Assembly (NCBI RefSeq): GCF_029688625.1
Contig: NZ_JARULC010000001.1
Span: forward strand, 930,001-994,000
DNA: 64,000 nucleotides
Origin: Qipengyuania marincola
GTDB taxonomy: Bacteria; Pseudomonadota; Alphaproteobacteria; Sphingomonadales; Sphingomonadaceae
Direction of reading: 5' to 3'
Under the pieces are notes generated by a model. It worked only from the letters and a program-made list of their open reading frames with translations, was not told the origin of the DNA and did not search any database. Shown here one piece after another: positions 50,047 to 60,195 of this stretch; the stretch's first letter is position 1, and each line of letters starts with the position of its first letter. The translations under genes were made by a program, and so were the position numbers.

Positions 50047-51012
50047 ATGCGGTTGGACCCGTCCTTGCCTGACGCTGCTCGCAGCGCCGATATCGCTGCG
50101 GCTCGCCGTGCCGTGGCCGATGGCGATGCCGTGCTCGCCCATGTCGGCCCGATCCTGGAACACCTCGTGGCGACGCCCGATCACTCACTGTTCAGCGATG
50201 AACTTGTCGCGCGCATCAAGGGCATGTGTCATCACATGGCGGGTCAGGTTCTGCGGGCACAGGCGGAGGCCACCGGGGAGGCAGGGCGAGAGGCCTTTGC
50301 AGAGAAACACGGCGATGCGCTTGCAGCGGCATTTTATCGCAATCCGCATATTCTGTCGCATTGCCATACCCTGGCGATGGAGTGGCAATTGGCTTCGCGC
50401 ATGGAGGCGCAATATGGCCTAGATCCTGCCCTATCGCCCTTGTTGCAAGACCTTATCGCCTCAGAAGACTCCGGCGTCGCCAGTGCCGCGATGGCAACGC
50501 TTGCTGCACAGGCGCGCTTTGCCCAGACGCAACGACGCATGGAACTGCCAGTGAGCGAATTGCCCGGCGATCTTTTTCACGAAGTCTTGCTCGCATGGCG
50601 CGCTCACGCCGGTGATCGCCGATCAGATGCGATGATCCGGGCGGAGACCAAGTTGCGAAACGCCTATGACGAAGCATCGGCCAGACTTTCGCTCCTTGCA
50701 CGGCTGGTATCGGGCATGGGGAACGAACAGGCCGGTGCGCTCGATCTGGAGCGGTCGGGCGTGGCCTTGTTCGTGACCGCGCTTGCGGTCCGTTCAAGCC
50801 AGTCGCGCGATCTTGCGATTCTCTCAACGCATGAGGGTCAGTCGAGTCGGCTCGCCCTCGGCTTGCGTGCTGCTGGGCTAACCAGCGAGGAAGTAAATGC
50901 CGAGGTGTTGCGCCTGCATCCGAACCGGGAGGTGCCTGTAACGATCGGTCGCCTGTCCGTGGCGGACGCCCGAACCATTTTGGCGGAGAGCCGGAGCTCG
51001 GGGATCGAATAA
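50047..51012 (+). CDS. Uncharacterised all-helical protein (possibly DUF2336-like)
   Basis: 321 residues with no membrane segment. The sequence is alanine- and leucine-rich with repeated helical stretches such as GPILEHLVATPDHSLFSDELVARIK and SPLLQDLIASEDSGVASAAMATLAAQARFAQTQRRMELPVSELPGDLFHEVL. It resembles the HEAT-like DUF2336 proteins of alphaproteobacteria, but I cannot confirm the family. Its stop is two bases before the start of the pseudokinase gene, so the products are likely partners. Confidence 0.6.
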   Translation: MRLDPSLPDAARSADIAAARRAVADGDAVLAHVGPILEHLVATPDHSLFSDELVARIKGMCHHMAGQVLRAQAEATGEAGREAFAEKHGDALAAAFYRNPHILSHCHTLAMEWQLASRMEAQYGLDPALSPLLQDLIASEDSGVASAAMATLAAQARFAQTQRRMELPVSELPGDLFHEVLLAWRAHAGDRRSDAMIRAETKLRNAYDEASARLSLLARLVSGMGNEQAGALDLERSGVALFVTALAVRSSQSRDLAILSTHEGQSSRLALGLRAAGLTSEEVNAEVLRLHPNREVPVTIGRLSVADARTILAESRSSGIE

Positions 51013-51014
51013 TC

Positions 51015-52457
51015 ATGGGCAATGTCGGCACCCAATACATCGCCCATGGCAAAGTGGACGCAGACGGCTCGCTCGTAGCGGCTGAAGAGCCGCTTGCGAG
51101 TCTTCAGGAGGCGTGTGGCGGTGAGGTCGGCGGCGCCGTCGCAATTCCCGAACTAAGGAGTCTGGTACACAAAGCGGCAGACTATGGTTTGCGTCTCGCG
51201 CGGCAATTCAGCGCCGTCGATGGCGAGAACACTGTGACCGCATGGGTCGAAATCGCACCACACTTCTCGGACGACGGACGTGTCGCAGAGTGCGACATAG
51301 ACGTCGTCAGCTGGCATGCAGAGCCGCTCCCGCTAGAAAATGATCGCGAGGCAGTAAGCCGCCGGATCGAGATCAATCGTCACCTTGCCGATTGCCTCGT
51401 GCGTCTGAATCCCTCGCAGGGCATTCTCTCAGTCGAGACGCAAGCGCCGGATCTCGCTGACTTCCTGTCACGAACTGCGTCAGCGATGGGTGCGCCCTGG
51501 ACGGATTTCGTCGAACTGCCGGGTAACGCCCACGAGCAGCCGCTCCACTGGCGGTTGCTGGACGGGGCGCGATGCGCGATCGATGGATCGGACCGTATGT
51601 GGACGGCCCATCTCGAACCTCTCGGTAAGGGCGATGCCGGAAGCAGCGGGTTCGTGCTCTATCTGACCGCGGACCGGCCCCTTGATACCCGTGCGGGAGC
51701 GGATAACACCACACCGCTCGATGGAGCTTCTTTCGGGCGAGATCTTACCCCGGTACTACGCCAGCCGATCAACCGGATCATTGCGAATGCAGAAACGATC
51801 CGCACAAAACTCGCCGGACCGATTGCCGACGAATACAGTTCTTATGCCGCCGATATTGCCATCGCAGCGCAGCATCTGCTTGCTCTGATCGATGATCTTT
51901 CGGACCTTGAGGTGGTTGAATCCGAACAATTCGTGACCGCACCCGACCGCATCGAGCTCGCCGATGTCGCACGGCGCGCCTGCGGCATTCTGGGCGTGCG
52001 GGCACAGGAGCGCGGTATATCGCTGGTGCCTCCGGTGGAGGGAGAAAGTCAGCTGGCTATCGCCGAATTCCGCCGCGTGCTGCAAATCCTGCTCAATCTC
52101 GTGGGCAACGCGATCCGGTATGCGCCTGAAGACAGCCAGGTGTGGATCCGGCTCGATCGCATCGGCAGCAGGGCGCTCATCACCGTGGCCGACCAAGGAC
52201 ACGGCCTGGACCAAGAGCAGCAGGCAAAGGTGTTCAGGAAATTCGAGCGACTGGGCCGAAGCGGCGATGGCGGTTCTGGTCTTGGTCTCTATATCTCGCG
52301 CCGGATCGCGCGCGCCATGGACGGCGATCTGACGGTCGAAAGTGCGCCGGGGCAGGGCGCACGCTTTACCCTTTCCGTGCCTGCGGCAGACGACATGCGC
52401 TCCGAACAGCGAGATGGTCCAGGCAAGGGCATATCCCGTCCCAAAGCGGACGACTGA
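51015..52457 (+). CDS. PdhS-like sensor kinase lacking the phosphoacceptor histidine
   Basis: 480 residues. A PAS-like input region (about 45-240) precedes a dimerisation/HisKA segment that aligns with the PdhS family (FGRDLTPVLRQPINRIIANAETI...GPIADEYSSYAADI...HLLALIDDLSDLE). At the H-box, where SHELRTP is expected, it has Thr245-Pro246-Val247-Leu248-Arg-Gln-Pro: the histidine is proline and the glutamate valine. The ATPase domain is intact: N-box ILLNLVGNAIRYAP, G1 DQGHGLD, F-box FRKFERL, G2 GSGLGLYISRR. It may bind ATP and scaffold or regulate other kinases, as DivL (tyrosine in that place) does. Last gene of the operon. Confidence 0.85.
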   Translation: MGNVGTQYIAHGKVDADGSLVAAEEPLASLQEACGGEVGGAVAIPELRSLVHKAADYGLRLARQFSAVDGENTVTAWVEIAPHFSDDGRVAECDIDVVSWHAEPLPLENDREAVSRRIEINRHLADCLVRLNPSQGILSVETQAPDLADFLSRTASAMGAPWTDFVELPGNAHEQPLHWRLLDGARCAIDGSDRMWTAHLEPLGKGDAGSSGFVLYLTADRPLDTRAGADNTTPLDGASFGRDLTPVLRQPINRIIANAETIRTKLAGPIADEYSSYAADIAIAAQHLLALIDDLSDLEVVESEQFVTAPDRIELADVARRACGILGVRAQERGISLVPPVEGESQLAIAEFRRVLQILLNLVGNAIRYAPEDSQVWIRLDRIGSRALITVADQGHGLDQEQQAKVFRKFERLGRSGDGGSGLGLYISRRIARAMDGDLTVESAPGQGARFTLSVPAADDMRSEQRDGPGKGISRPKADD

Positions 52458-52460
52458 CAA

Positions 52461-52484
52461 GAAAAAGGGGCGCCGCAGCGCCCC
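52461..52484 (-). terminator. Rho-independent terminator of gltA
   Basis: The 7-bp stem GGGGCGC/GCGCCCC with a 4-base loop is followed on the minus strand by TTTTTC, right after the gltA stop. On the plus strand no T-run follows, so it probably acts mainly on gltA. Confidence 0.85.
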
Positions 52485-52508
52485 TCGATCGTTTGGTTTG
52501 TCCTAGGC

Positions 52509-53795
52509 TCAACGCTTGTCGATCGCCACGTAGTCGCGCTCGGTCGGGCCGGTGTAGAGCTGGCGCGGACGGCCGATGACCTGGCCGGGATCCGAAATCA
52601 TCTCGTTCCACTGGGCCACCCAGCCGACCGTGCGGGCGAGAGCGAATAGGGCGGTGAACATCGTTGTCGGGAAACCGATCGAATTCAGGATGATTCCGGA
52701 ATAGAAGTCGACATTGGGGAAGAGCTTCTTTTCCTTGAAATAATCGTCGTTTAGGGCGATTTCCTCAAGCTGCAGCGCGGTCTCGAAAACGGGATCGTTC
52801 ACGTTCAGCGCGTCGAAGACCTCGCGCAGCGTCTGCTGCATAACGGTCGCCCGCGGGTCGTAGTTCTTGTAGACGCGGTGGCCGAAACCCATCAGGCGGA
52901 ACGGGTCGTTCTTGTCCTTCGCGCGCTCGATATAGTGCGGAATCTTGTCGGGCGAACCGATCTCCTGCAGCATATTGAGCGCAGCCTCGTTCGCGCCGCC
53001 ATGTGCCGGCCCCCAAAGGCAAGCGATGCCCGCCGCGATACAGGCGAAGGGGTTTGCACCCGACGAGCCGGCGAGCCGCACGGTCGAGGTGGAAGCGTTT
53101 TGTTCGTGATCGGCATGGAGTATGAAGATGCGGTCCATCGCCTTTTCGATGGCCGGGTGAATCTCATACTCCTCGGCCGGAACGCCGAACGTCATGCGCA
53201 GGAAATTGCCCGTGTAGCTCAGGTCGTTTTTCGGCTGCATGAAGGGCTGGCCGATCGAATACTTGTACGCCATCGCCGCGATCGTCGGCATCTTGGCAAT
53301 CAGGCGATGACTGCTGATCTTGCGATGCTCCGGATCGGAGATGTCCGTGCTGTCGTGATAGAACGCGGAGAGCGCTCCGACGACACCGCACATGATCGCC
53401 ATCGGGTGCGCATCACGCCGGAAGCCTTGGTAGAACTGGCGGAGCTGATCGTGCACCATCGTATGGCGCGTGATGGTGTAATCGAAATCGTCGAGGTCTT
53501 CCTGGCTCGGCAGTTCGCCATTGAGCAGAAGGTAGGCGACTTCCATGAAGCTCGAATGTTCCGCCAGCTGTCCGATTGGGTAGCCGCGGTGGAGTAGGAC
53601 GCCTTCCTCGCCGTCGATATAGGTCAGTGCGCTTTCGCAGCTGGCCGTCGATTTATATCCGGGGTCATAGGTGAATTTGCCGGTTCCGCCATAAAGCTTG
53701 CGAATGTCGATGACGTCCGGGCCGACGCTGCCCTGCAGCACCGGGAATTCTTGTGTCTGGTTGCCCAGATCGAGAGTGGCCATGTTGTCGGGCAC
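52509..53795 (-). CDS. gltA: Citrate synthase
   Basis: 428-residue type II (hexameric) citrate synthase. Active-site parts: [37 protein letters not shown] (catalytic His), [15 protein letters not shown] (second His) and the late [13 protein letters not shown] with Asp. Start chosen at the GTG of VPDNMATLD because GAGGAGAAA lies seven bases upstream; the ATG four codons later is an alternative. It condenses acetyl-CoA and oxaloacetate in the TCA cycle. gltX ends ten bases upstream, so gltX-gltA are co-transcribed. Confidence 0.96.
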   Translation of the reverse strand: MPDNMATLDLGNQTQEFPVLQGSVGPDVIDIRKLYGGTGKFTYDPGYKSTASCESALTYIDGEEGVLLHRGYPIGQLAEHSSFMEVAYLLLNGELPSQEDLDDFDYTITRHTMVHDQLRQFYQGFRRDAHPMAIMCGVVGALSAFYHDSTDISDPEHRKISSHRLIAKMPTIAAMAYKYSIGQPFMQPKNDLSYTGNFLRMTFGVPAEEYEIHPAIEKAMDRIFILHADHEQNASTSTVRLAGSSGANPFACIAAGIACLWGPAHGGANEAALNMLQEIGSPDKIPHYIERAKDKNDPFRLMGFGHRVYKNYDPRATVMQQTLREVFDALNVNDPVFETALQLEEIALNDDYFKEKKLFPNVDFYSGIILNSIGFPTTMFTALFALARTVGWVAQWNEMISDPGQVIGRPRQLYTGPTERDYVAIDKR

Positions 53796-53805
53796 GCGTT
53801 TCTCC

Positions 53806-55257
53806 TCAACGGTCTCCGGCCGGCCCGGGGGCGTCGGCCGCTTGCGCGTCGATCCGCGCGAGCGCTTCTGCCTTGCCCAAAAGGACCAGCACATCGAAAA
53901 TGCCGGGGGACGTGGTCGTCCCCGTCAATGCCGCGCGCATGGGCTGCGCGAGCTTGCCAAGGCCCAGTTCGAGCTGCTCGGCATACGATTTCGTAGTGGC
54001 TTCGAGAGCCTCGGTTGTCCAGTCATTTTGCACATGCAGCATTTTGGACAGGCCCGCGAGACGCTCGCGTGCCTCGTCATCGAGCAAGGCCGCCGCCTTG
54101 TCAGTCATTTCGAGTGGACGCCGAGCGAAGAGAAACTGCGATCCGTCAATAAGTTCATTGATCGACTTCGCACGTACTTTCAGCACAGGCATGGCCTGTT
54201 CGAGCAAGGCGACATCTACCTTGTCGTCATAATTGTCGGCGACAATGCTGGCGAGGCGCGCATCGTCGGCCTCGCGGATGTAATGACCGTTCAGGTTCTG
54301 CAACTTTTTGATGTCGAAGCGTGCCGGGCCCTTGCCCACGCCATCGAGGTCGAACAGCGCAATGGCCTCGTCGCGGCTGATCTCCTCCTTGTCCCCGTGA
54401 CCCCATCCGAGTCGCAGCAGATAATTGAACAGCGCTTCAGGAAGCACCCCTTCTTCGTCGCGATAGGCTTCGACCCCGACCGCGCCATGACGCTTGGACA
54501 TTTTCGCACCGTCCGGCCCGTGGATCAGCGGGACATGTGCGTAGACCGGGTCGGGCCAGCTGCCCTCGATCTCATTCATCGCACGGATCACCGGCAACTG
54601 GCGGAAGGCGTTGTTGAGATGGTCGTCCCCACGAATAACGTGGGTAATGCCCATGTCGTGATCGTCGACCACGACGGCGAGCATATAGGTCGGCGTGCCG
54701 TCCGCCCGCAGGATCACGTAATCGTCGATTTCCGAATTCTTGACAGTAACCTTGCCCTGCACGGCGTCGTCGATGGTGGTCTCACCTTCGGTGGGCACCT
54801 TGAGACGGATCGCATAGGGCGCGCCTTCGGGGGCCTCGCTCTCGTCCCGCTCGCGCCAGCGACGATCATAACGCATGGGCTGCTTTGCCGCCCGCTGTTC
54901 GGCGCGCATCTGCTCCAGCTCTTCTGGCGTGGCGAAGCACTTGTAGGCATGGCCTGCCTCGAGCAGCTGCCTCGCAACTTCCGCGTGGCGCTCGGCGCGA
55001 TCTGACTGAAACAGTGGCGGCTCGTCGAAATCGAGGCCGAGCCAGGTCAGCCCTTCGATGATCTTGTCGATCGCGTCCTGCGTGCTCCGCTTACGGTCAG
55101 TATCCTCGATACGAAGCAAGACGCGCCCACCATGGTGGCGGGCAAAAAGCCAATTGAACAAGGCCGTGCGCGCTCCACCGATATGGAGGTATCCGGTCGG
55201 CGAGGGGGCAAAGCGGGTTACGACCATTCCGGCGGGCGTTCCACTATCGCTTGCCAT
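53806..55257 (-). CDS. gltX: Glutamyl-tRNA synthetase
   Basis: 483-residue class I aminoacyl-tRNA synthetase. [24 protein letters not shown] is the HIGH motif, and KMSKRHGAV is the KMSKS motif. [13 protein letters not shown] gives the glutamate site. The length and zinc-poor sequence fit the discriminating or non-discriminating GluRS of alphaproteobacteria; which cannot be told. The ATG at 55257 is used, as the long upstream frame is non-coding. It starts only 28 bases from the divergent comEC. Confidence 0.97.
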   Translation of the reverse strand: MASDSGTPAGMVVTRFAPSPTGYLHIGGARTALFNWLFARHHGGRVLLRIEDTDRKRSTQDAIDKIIEGLTWLGLDFDEPPLFQSDRAERHAEVARQLLEAGHAYKCFATPEELEQMRAEQRAAKQPMRYDRRWRERDESEAPEGAPYAIRLKVPTEGETTIDDAVQGKVTVKNSEIDDYVILRADGTPTYMLAVVVDDHDMGITHVIRGDDHLNNAFRQLPVIRAMNEIEGSWPDPVYAHVPLIHGPDGAKMSKRHGAVGVEAYRDEEGVLPEALFNYLLRLGWGHGDKEEISRDEAIALFDLDGVGKGPARFDIKKLQNLNGHYIREADDARLASIVADNYDDKVDVALLEQAMPVLKVRAKSINELIDGSQFLFARRPLEMTDKAAALLDDEARERLAGLSKMLHVQNDWTTEALEATTKSYAEQLELGLGKLAQPMRAALTGTTTSPGIFDVLVLLGKAEALARIDAQAADAPGPAGDR

Positions 55258-55285
55258 TGTCTCTCGCTTCCTTTCAAAGACTTGC

Positions 55286-57472
55286 ATGGCGACGCGAGGG
55301 ACGCCTTCTGTACCGATGGGGGGTACGGGCGATGCGCCCGCGCAGGCTGTGCCGCGCCCTTGGCGCATGCGCGGGCTCTTGTCCAGATTTGCCGATCGCA
55401 GCGAGACCATGCTGGCGCAGGCGGGGTTTGACCGGGGGCCGTGGATCGCTGTCGCATTCGCCGGAGGAATCGGCCTTTGGTTCGCGCTTAAGTCACCATG
55501 GCAGTGGTCGGCGACCATTGGCCTTCTTATGCTGATCGCGCTGGCTGCCATAGCGCTTTGGCGCGACCGAGATGAGCGAGCGCATCTGAAGCTCGCGACG
55601 GTGGCAGCGGCGCTCGTCATTGCTGCAGGGCTCGCAATTGTCTGGGCGCGGTCCGAACTGGTCGGAGCGGAGCCAATCGAGCGCCCCCGTTTCGAGCGAA
55701 TGGACGCACGGATTCTCGAACGTGAGGAGCAACCCTCGCGCGACCGCGTCAGGCTCACGGTGGCGGTTCGCGATGCCGAAACGGGCACCGCACGAGCTTA
55801 TCGTATCAACGTACCCCTTGCGGAAGCCAACGACGCTTTGCGCGAGGGGGCGCGAATCCGGCTCGCCGCTCGCTTGATGCCCCCGTCACCCCCGATTGTG
55901 CCGGGAGCCTACGATTTTGCGCGGCGGGCCTGGTTCGAAGGGTTGTCAGCCACAGGCAGTGTGACCGGCGACATAGAGATCGTCGAAGGGGCGGGGGCGC
56001 GGGATGGCTGGATAGCGCAGGTGCAGCGCGCGCTCTCCGCCCATGTAAGGTCGCGGGTCGAAGGCGCGCCCGGTGCCATAGCCGCCACACTGGCGAGCGG
56101 CGACCGCGGCTCGATCTCCGAGGAGAACGAGGCCGCCATGCGCGATGCAGGGTTGACCCACCTGCTTTCGATAAGTGGCCTGCATGTCAGCGCAATCATC
56201 GCAGCTGTTTATCTCATTACATTGAAATTGCTGGCTTTGTGGCCGTGGCTGGTGCTACGACTGAGACTGCCGGTGGTCGCTGCGGGGGCAGCAGCCCTTG
56301 CCGGCATATCCTATACCCTCCTGACCGGAGCCGAGGTGCCGACGGTGCGAAGCTGTCTAGGCGCGCTGCTGGTGCTGATCGCTCTGGTTCTTGGCCGCGA
56401 GGCTCTGACTTTGCGGCTTGTGGCCATCGCTGCAATGGCAGTCCTGTTGCTTTGGCCAGAAGCACTGGTCGGACCGAGTTTTCAAATGAGCTTTGCCGCG
56501 GTGATCGCGATCGTCGCGCTTCACAATTCCTCGCCGGTCAGGGCATTTCTTTCACCACGTGAGGAAAGTTGGTTCCGACGGTCCGGACGGCGTGTGATCA
56601 TGCTCTTCGCAACAGGTCTGGTTATCGAATTGGCTCTCATGCCTATCGTCCTCTTCCATTTTCACCGAGCGGGATTGTACGGTGCTGGCGCCAACCTGCT
56701 CGCGATCCCGCTCGTCACCTTCGCCTCGATGCCGCTTGTCGCATTGGCCTTGTTTCTGGATCTGTTCGGGCTGGGTGCGCCTGCCTGGTGGCTGGTTGGT
56801 CGATCGCTCGAGGTGCTGCTCGGCATCGCTCATTTCGTCTCTGCTCAGCCGGGTGCGGTAAAGCTCGCCCCGACTATGCCGATGGCGTCGATACTCGTCT
56901 TTCTCGCGGGCGCCTTGTGGATGGCTCTCTGGCACGGCTGCTTGCGTCTATGGGGCATTGCGCCAATGGCGGTCGGTGCATTGTGGATGTGGGCAACGCC
57001 TGCGCCGGACGTCGTCATCACGCGCGACGGTCGCGATGTCGGCATCGCCAGTGCTGAGGGGCGGCTGCTCGTTTTGCGGGACAGTGATGGCAGTTACGCT
57101 CAGGAGAATCTGCGCGAGGTGGTGGCTTTGGAGGGTCAACCGATACCGCTGGGGCGCTGGCCGGCAGCGCGCTGCAGCAGCGACTTTTGTACTTTGGTCA
57201 TAACTGTTGATGGGCGGTCCTGGCGCCTCCTGATTGCGCGTAGCCGCGAACTGATCGAGGAACGGGCCCTGGCCGCCGCATGCGACCAGTCTGACATTGT
57301 CATTGCCGATCGTTTCCTGCCGCGTTCATGCCGACCGCGGTGGTTGAAGGCTGATCGACGCTTCCTTCAGGAGCAGGGCGGCACTGCCCTCTATCTCGGC
57401 GAAGAACGCATCGAGACTGTGGCAAAAGGGCAGGGCGAGCATGGCTGGTTCAAACCGCATGCACGCAAGTGA
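55286..57472 (+). CDS. comEC: ComEC/Rec2-type competence membrane channel
   Basis: 728 residues. An N-terminal DUF4131-like region with two helices (PWIAVAFAGGIGLWFALK, WSATIGLLMLIALAAIAL) and an OB-like part is followed by the Competence domain: LLSISGLHVSAIIAAVYL is the diagnostic LxxISGLH motif, then GAEVPTVRSCLGALLV and many helices. The C-terminal 150 residues correspond to the metallo-beta-lactamase-like region but the HxHxDH metal motif is absent. It would carry single-stranded DNA across the inner membrane during uptake. The start is uncertain: ATGs at 55316 and 55367 are possible. Confidence 0.9.
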   Translation: MATRGTPSVPMGGTGDAPAQAVPRPWRMRGLLSRFADRSETMLAQAGFDRGPWIAVAFAGGIGLWFALKSPWQWSATIGLLMLIALAAIALWRDRDERAHLKLATVAAALVIAAGLAIVWARSELVGAEPIERPRFERMDARILEREEQPSRDRVRLTVAVRDAETGTARAYRINVPLAEANDALREGARIRLAARLMPPSPPIVPGAYDFARRAWFEGLSATGSVTGDIEIVEGAGARDGWIAQVQRALSAHVRSRVEGAPGAIAATLASGDRGSISEENEAAMRDAGLTHLLSISGLHVSAIIAAVYLITLKLLALWPWLVLRLRLPVVAAGAAALAGISYTLLTGAEVPTVRSCLGALLVLIALVLGREALTLRLVAIAAMAVLLLWPEALVGPSFQMSFAAVIAIVALHNSSPVRAFLSPREESWFRRSGRRVIMLFATGLVIELALMPIVLFHFHRAGLYGAGANLLAIPLVTFASMPLVALALFLDLFGLGAPAWWLVGRSLEVLLGIAHFVSAQPGAVKLAPTMPMASILVFLAGALWMALWHGCLRLWGIAPMAVGALWMWATPAPDVVITRDGRDVGIASAEGRLLVLRDSDGSYAQENLREVVALEGQPIPLGRWPAARCSSDFCTLVITVDGRSWRLLIARSRELIEERALAAACDQSDIVIADRFLPRSCRPRWLKADRRFLQEQGGTALYLGEERIETVAKGQGEHGWFKPHARK

Positions 57473-57510
57473 AAATGGTTTGGTGCACTTTGCCATAACG
57501 GCAGGTATCA

Positions 57511-57544
57511 TCCAAAAAGAAGGGCGCGGTATCCGCCCGCGCCC
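57511..57544 (-). terminator. Rho-independent terminator of lexA
   Basis: 8-bp stem GGGCGCGG/CCGCGCCC with a 7-base loop; on the minus strand it is followed by TTCTTTTTGG. It sits between the convergent comEC and lexA genes and ends the lexA transcript. Confidence 0.85.
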
Positions 57545-57575
57545 TCCTGCATATTCATCTCGAAGCCAGCTGCAC

Positions 57576-58274
57576 TCAATGATAGCGGCGCAAAAGCCCT
57601 GCAAGCTTGCCCTGAACCTTGACCCGGTGCGATTCGTAGACCTGTGGCTCGTAGGAGCCGTTTGCAGGATCAAGCCGGATTCGCCCGCCGTCGCGTCGCA
57701 GATATTTTAGCGTTGCCTCTTCATCGTCCACCAGCGCCACGACAATCTCTCCATCCCGCGCAGTGTCGGAGCGGCGTACAAGTGCGAAATCGCCATCGAA
57801 GATGCCCGCCTCGATCATCGAGTCTCCCGATACTTCGAGCGCATAGTGTTCGCCCGGGCCGAGAAGAGCGGCAGGCACCGGCATACTGCTCTGTCCCTCG
57901 ATCGCCTCGATCGGAGCGCCTGCGGCAATCCGCCCATGCAGGGGCACGTCAATGATGTCATTCGCCGGTTCCGGCGCGACGGCCTTCGCGGTCACAGCAG
58001 CTGCCATGGTAGCACCGGTATCGTTGGCGACCGTCGGCTTGCTTGACCCCGTCACCGCATCCTCGGGCAGCTTCACCACCTCGAGTGCGCGCGCGCGATT
58101 GGGAAGACGACGGATGAATCCGCGTTCCTCGAGCGCCGAAATCAGGCGGTGCACACCCGACTTGCTCTTCAGATCGAGCGCTTCCTTCATTTCCTCGAAA
58201 CTTGGCGAGATTCCGGTTTCTTCCAATCGCTGCTGGATGAACCGGATAAGCTCGTGCTGTTTGGCCGTCAGCAT
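57576..58274 (-). CDS. lexA: LexA repressor
   Basis: 232 residues. The winged-helix DNA-binding domain is at 1-65 ([33 protein letters not shown]). After a longer than usual linker, the peptidase S24 domain has the cleavage site Ala118-Gly119 (IAAGAPIE), catalytic Ser152 in [14 protein letters not shown] and Lys190 in EATLKYLRR. It represses SOS genes and cleaves itself on RecA activation. The ATG at 58274 starts [11 protein letters not shown] LexA box lies just upstream, pointing to autoregulation. Confidence 0.97.
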   Translation of the reverse strand: MLTAKQHELIRFIQQRLEETGISPSFEEMKEALDLKSKSGVHRLISALEERGFIRRLPNRARALEVVKLPEDAVTGSSKPTVANDTGATMAAAVTAKAVAPEPANDIIDVPLHGRIAAGAPIEAIEGQSSMPVPAALLGPGEHYALEVSGDSMIEAGIFDGDFALVRRSDTARDGEIVVALVDDEEATLKYLRRDGGRIRLDPANGSYEPQVYESHRVKVQGKLAGLLRRYH

Positions 58275-58311
58275 TTTGCGCAACTCCCGTGCCTTCTGTT
58301 CACAAAGAGGT

Positions 58312-58326
58312 GAACGAATACGGAAC
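58312..58326 (-). promoter_or_regulatory. LexA (SOS) box of the lexA promoter
   Basis: GAAC-GAATACG-GAAC on the plus strand (GTTC-N7-GTTC on the lexA strand) matches the alphaproteobacterial LexA operator. It begins 38 bases upstream of the lexA start, fitting autorepression. Confidence 0.85.
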
Positions 58327-58420
58327 AATTAGGCAACCGATTGCGGGCAGTCAAGCAATTCCGCCATTTTCGATCCAGTTCAGATGGAACAGGCGTTCCC
58401 GAAACGTGCTATTCGGACGT

Positions 58421-59206
58421 CTAGCCGTTCAGCAGAGCACGCGTGGCCGAGGCAACGTCCGTTTGCCGCATAAGGCTTTCGCCGACGAGGAAGCTGCGTA
58501 CTCCGCTCTGAGCCAGACGTTCGCAATCGGCATGATCGACAATGCCGCTTTCGCCGACGACGAGGCTGCCATCGGGCGCGCGAGGGGCGAGGGTTTCGGT
58601 CGTTGCGAGGTCAGTCGTGAATGTGCGCAGGTCGCGATTGTTTATCCCGATCAAGCGCGACCTGAGTCGGGCCGCGCGGTCAAGTTCGGCTGCATCGTGC
58701 ACCTCCACGAGGACGTCCATATCATAGTCGATCGCGGCTGCCTCAATCTCCTGCATCGCGCCATCGTCTAGTGCGGCGACTATGATCAGGATCGCATCTG
58801 CGCCGATCGCGCGGGCCTCGGCCACCTGCCATGGATCGATCATGAAATCCTTTCGCAGGACAGGAAGGTCGCAAGCGGCGCGCGCGGCGACGAGGTAATC
58901 CTCATGGCCCATGAAATAGGGGGCATCGGTCAGAACAGAGAGGCACGCCGCCCCGCCTCTTTCGTATTGCCTGGCGTGTTCGGCGGGCTGAAAATCCTCG
59001 CGAATCAGCCCCTTGGAGGGCGATGCTTTCTTGATCTCGGCGATGAGCCCGAAACCGTGACGTTGCGCCCGCTCGAGCGCAGCGCGGAAACCGCGCGGCG
59101 CAGAATGCTCGCTGGCGAGCGCATCAAGCGCGCCCATCGAGCGCTCCTTTTTGCGCGCGGCGACCTCGTTTCGCTTGGTTTCGCAGATTTCAAGCAGCTT
59201 GTTCAT
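58421..59206 (-). CDS. trpC: Indole-3-glycerol phosphate synthase
   Basis: 261-residue TIM-barrel enzyme that turns CdRP into indole-3-glycerol phosphate. [20 protein letters not shown] carries the catalytic lysine and phosphate contacts, [12 protein letters not shown] the second lysine, LVEVHD the glutamate, and [19 protein letters not shown] the C-terminal phosphate site. Start overlaps the trpD stop by four bases. Not fused to trpF. lexA follows 146 bases downstream. Confidence 0.97.
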   Translation of the reverse strand: MNKLLEICETKRNEVAARKKERSMGALDALASEHSAPRGFRAALERAQRHGFGLIAEIKKASPSKGLIREDFQPAEHARQYERGGAACLSVLTDAPYFMGHEDYLVAARAACDLPVLRKDFMIDPWQVAEARAIGADAILIIVAALDDGAMQEIEAAAIDYDMDVLVEVHDAAELDRAARLRSRLIGINNRDLRTFTTDLATTETLAPRAPDGSLVVGESGIVDHADCERLAQSGVRSFLVGESLMRQTDVASATRALLNG

Positions 59207-60195
59207 CGTGCCAGTGCAATCCAGTCTGCCAGCAGCTTGCCTGCCGCGCCAGAGTCGATGGCTTCTCCCGCGATTTCTGCGCCCTCGGTCCAGTCGTCGC
59301 ATCTTCCGGCCACGATCAGCGTTGCGGACGCGTTGAACAGAACTGCATCGCGGTAGGGACCGGGTGTGCCAGACAAGAGCGCCTCGAGTGCCCGCGCATT
59401 GTGCACGGGATCCCCGCCACGGATGGCCTCAACCGGTGCATGGGGCAGATTGGCTTGCACGGCGCTTACGCGGCGCATTTCGAAATCTCGCCCGATCACG
59501 TCCGCAAGCTCATTCCCTCCCGCAAGGCTGAGTTCGTCCAATCCCTCATCACCTGAAGCGATAAAGGTCCTTTGCGTGCCCAGTTTCGCCTTTGCCGCGG
59601 CGTAGATCGGGACATATGCGGGACGCGCGATACCGATAAGTTGCCTCTGGACGCCCGCGGGGTTGGAGAGCGGCCCCATCAGATTGAAGATTGTCCGTAC
59701 GCCCAGCTTCTGACGGATCGGCTGAATGCGGCCCATGGCGGGATGGTGATTCTTAGCGAAGAGGAAGCAAATACCGAGTTCTGCCAAAGTCTTCTCGGCC
59801 GTTCTTCCCGCCGCGTCCATGTCGAGCCCAAGCGCCTCGAGCGTGTCCGCGGCACCCGACTTGCTGCTCGCCGCTCGGTTGCCGTGCTTGGCCACGGGCA
59901 CGCCGCAAGCGGCAACCACGAGGCTTACCGCGGTCGAAACATTCAGCGTGTGATGGCCATCGCCCCCGGTCCCGCAACAATCCACGGTGCCTTCGGGAGC
60001 ATCGATCGGGATCAGGCGCGCACGCAGCGCGCGGGCCGCTCCGGCAATCTCGTCCGCCGTTTCGCTGCGCATCGACATGTCTCTGAGAAACCGCGCGATC
60101 TCGGCATCGCTAGTTTCGCCATCAAGGATCCAGCCGAAGACTTCCTCCGCTTCCGCTTCGCTCAGATGCGTTTCGGATTGCGGAAGCGCCTTCAC
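59203..60195 (-). CDS. trpD: Anthranilate phosphoribosyltransferase
   Basis: 330 residues. [22 protein letters not shown] and the [22 protein letters not shown] segment form the PRPP/anthranilate binding site, and [22 protein letters not shown] follows. It joins anthranilate to PRPP. GTG start overlaps the trpG stop (GTGA), and trpC overlaps its own stop, so trpGDC are tightly coupled. Confidence 0.97.
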   Translation of the reverse strand: MKALPQSETHLSEAEAEEVFGWILDGETSDAEIARFLRDMSMRSETADEIAGAARALRARLIPIDAPEGTVDCCGTGGDGHHTLNVSTAVSLVVAACGVPVAKHGNRAASSKSGAADTLEALGLDMDAAGRTAEKTLAELGICFLFAKNHHPAMGRIQPIRQKLGVRTIFNLMGPLSNPAGVQRQLIGIARPAYVPIYAAAKAKLGTQRTFIASGDEGLDELSLAGGNELADVIGRDFEMRRVSAVQANLPHAPVEAIRGGDPVHNARALEALLSGTPGPYRDAVLFNASATLIVAGRCDDWTEGAEIAGEAIDSGAAGKLLADWIALAR

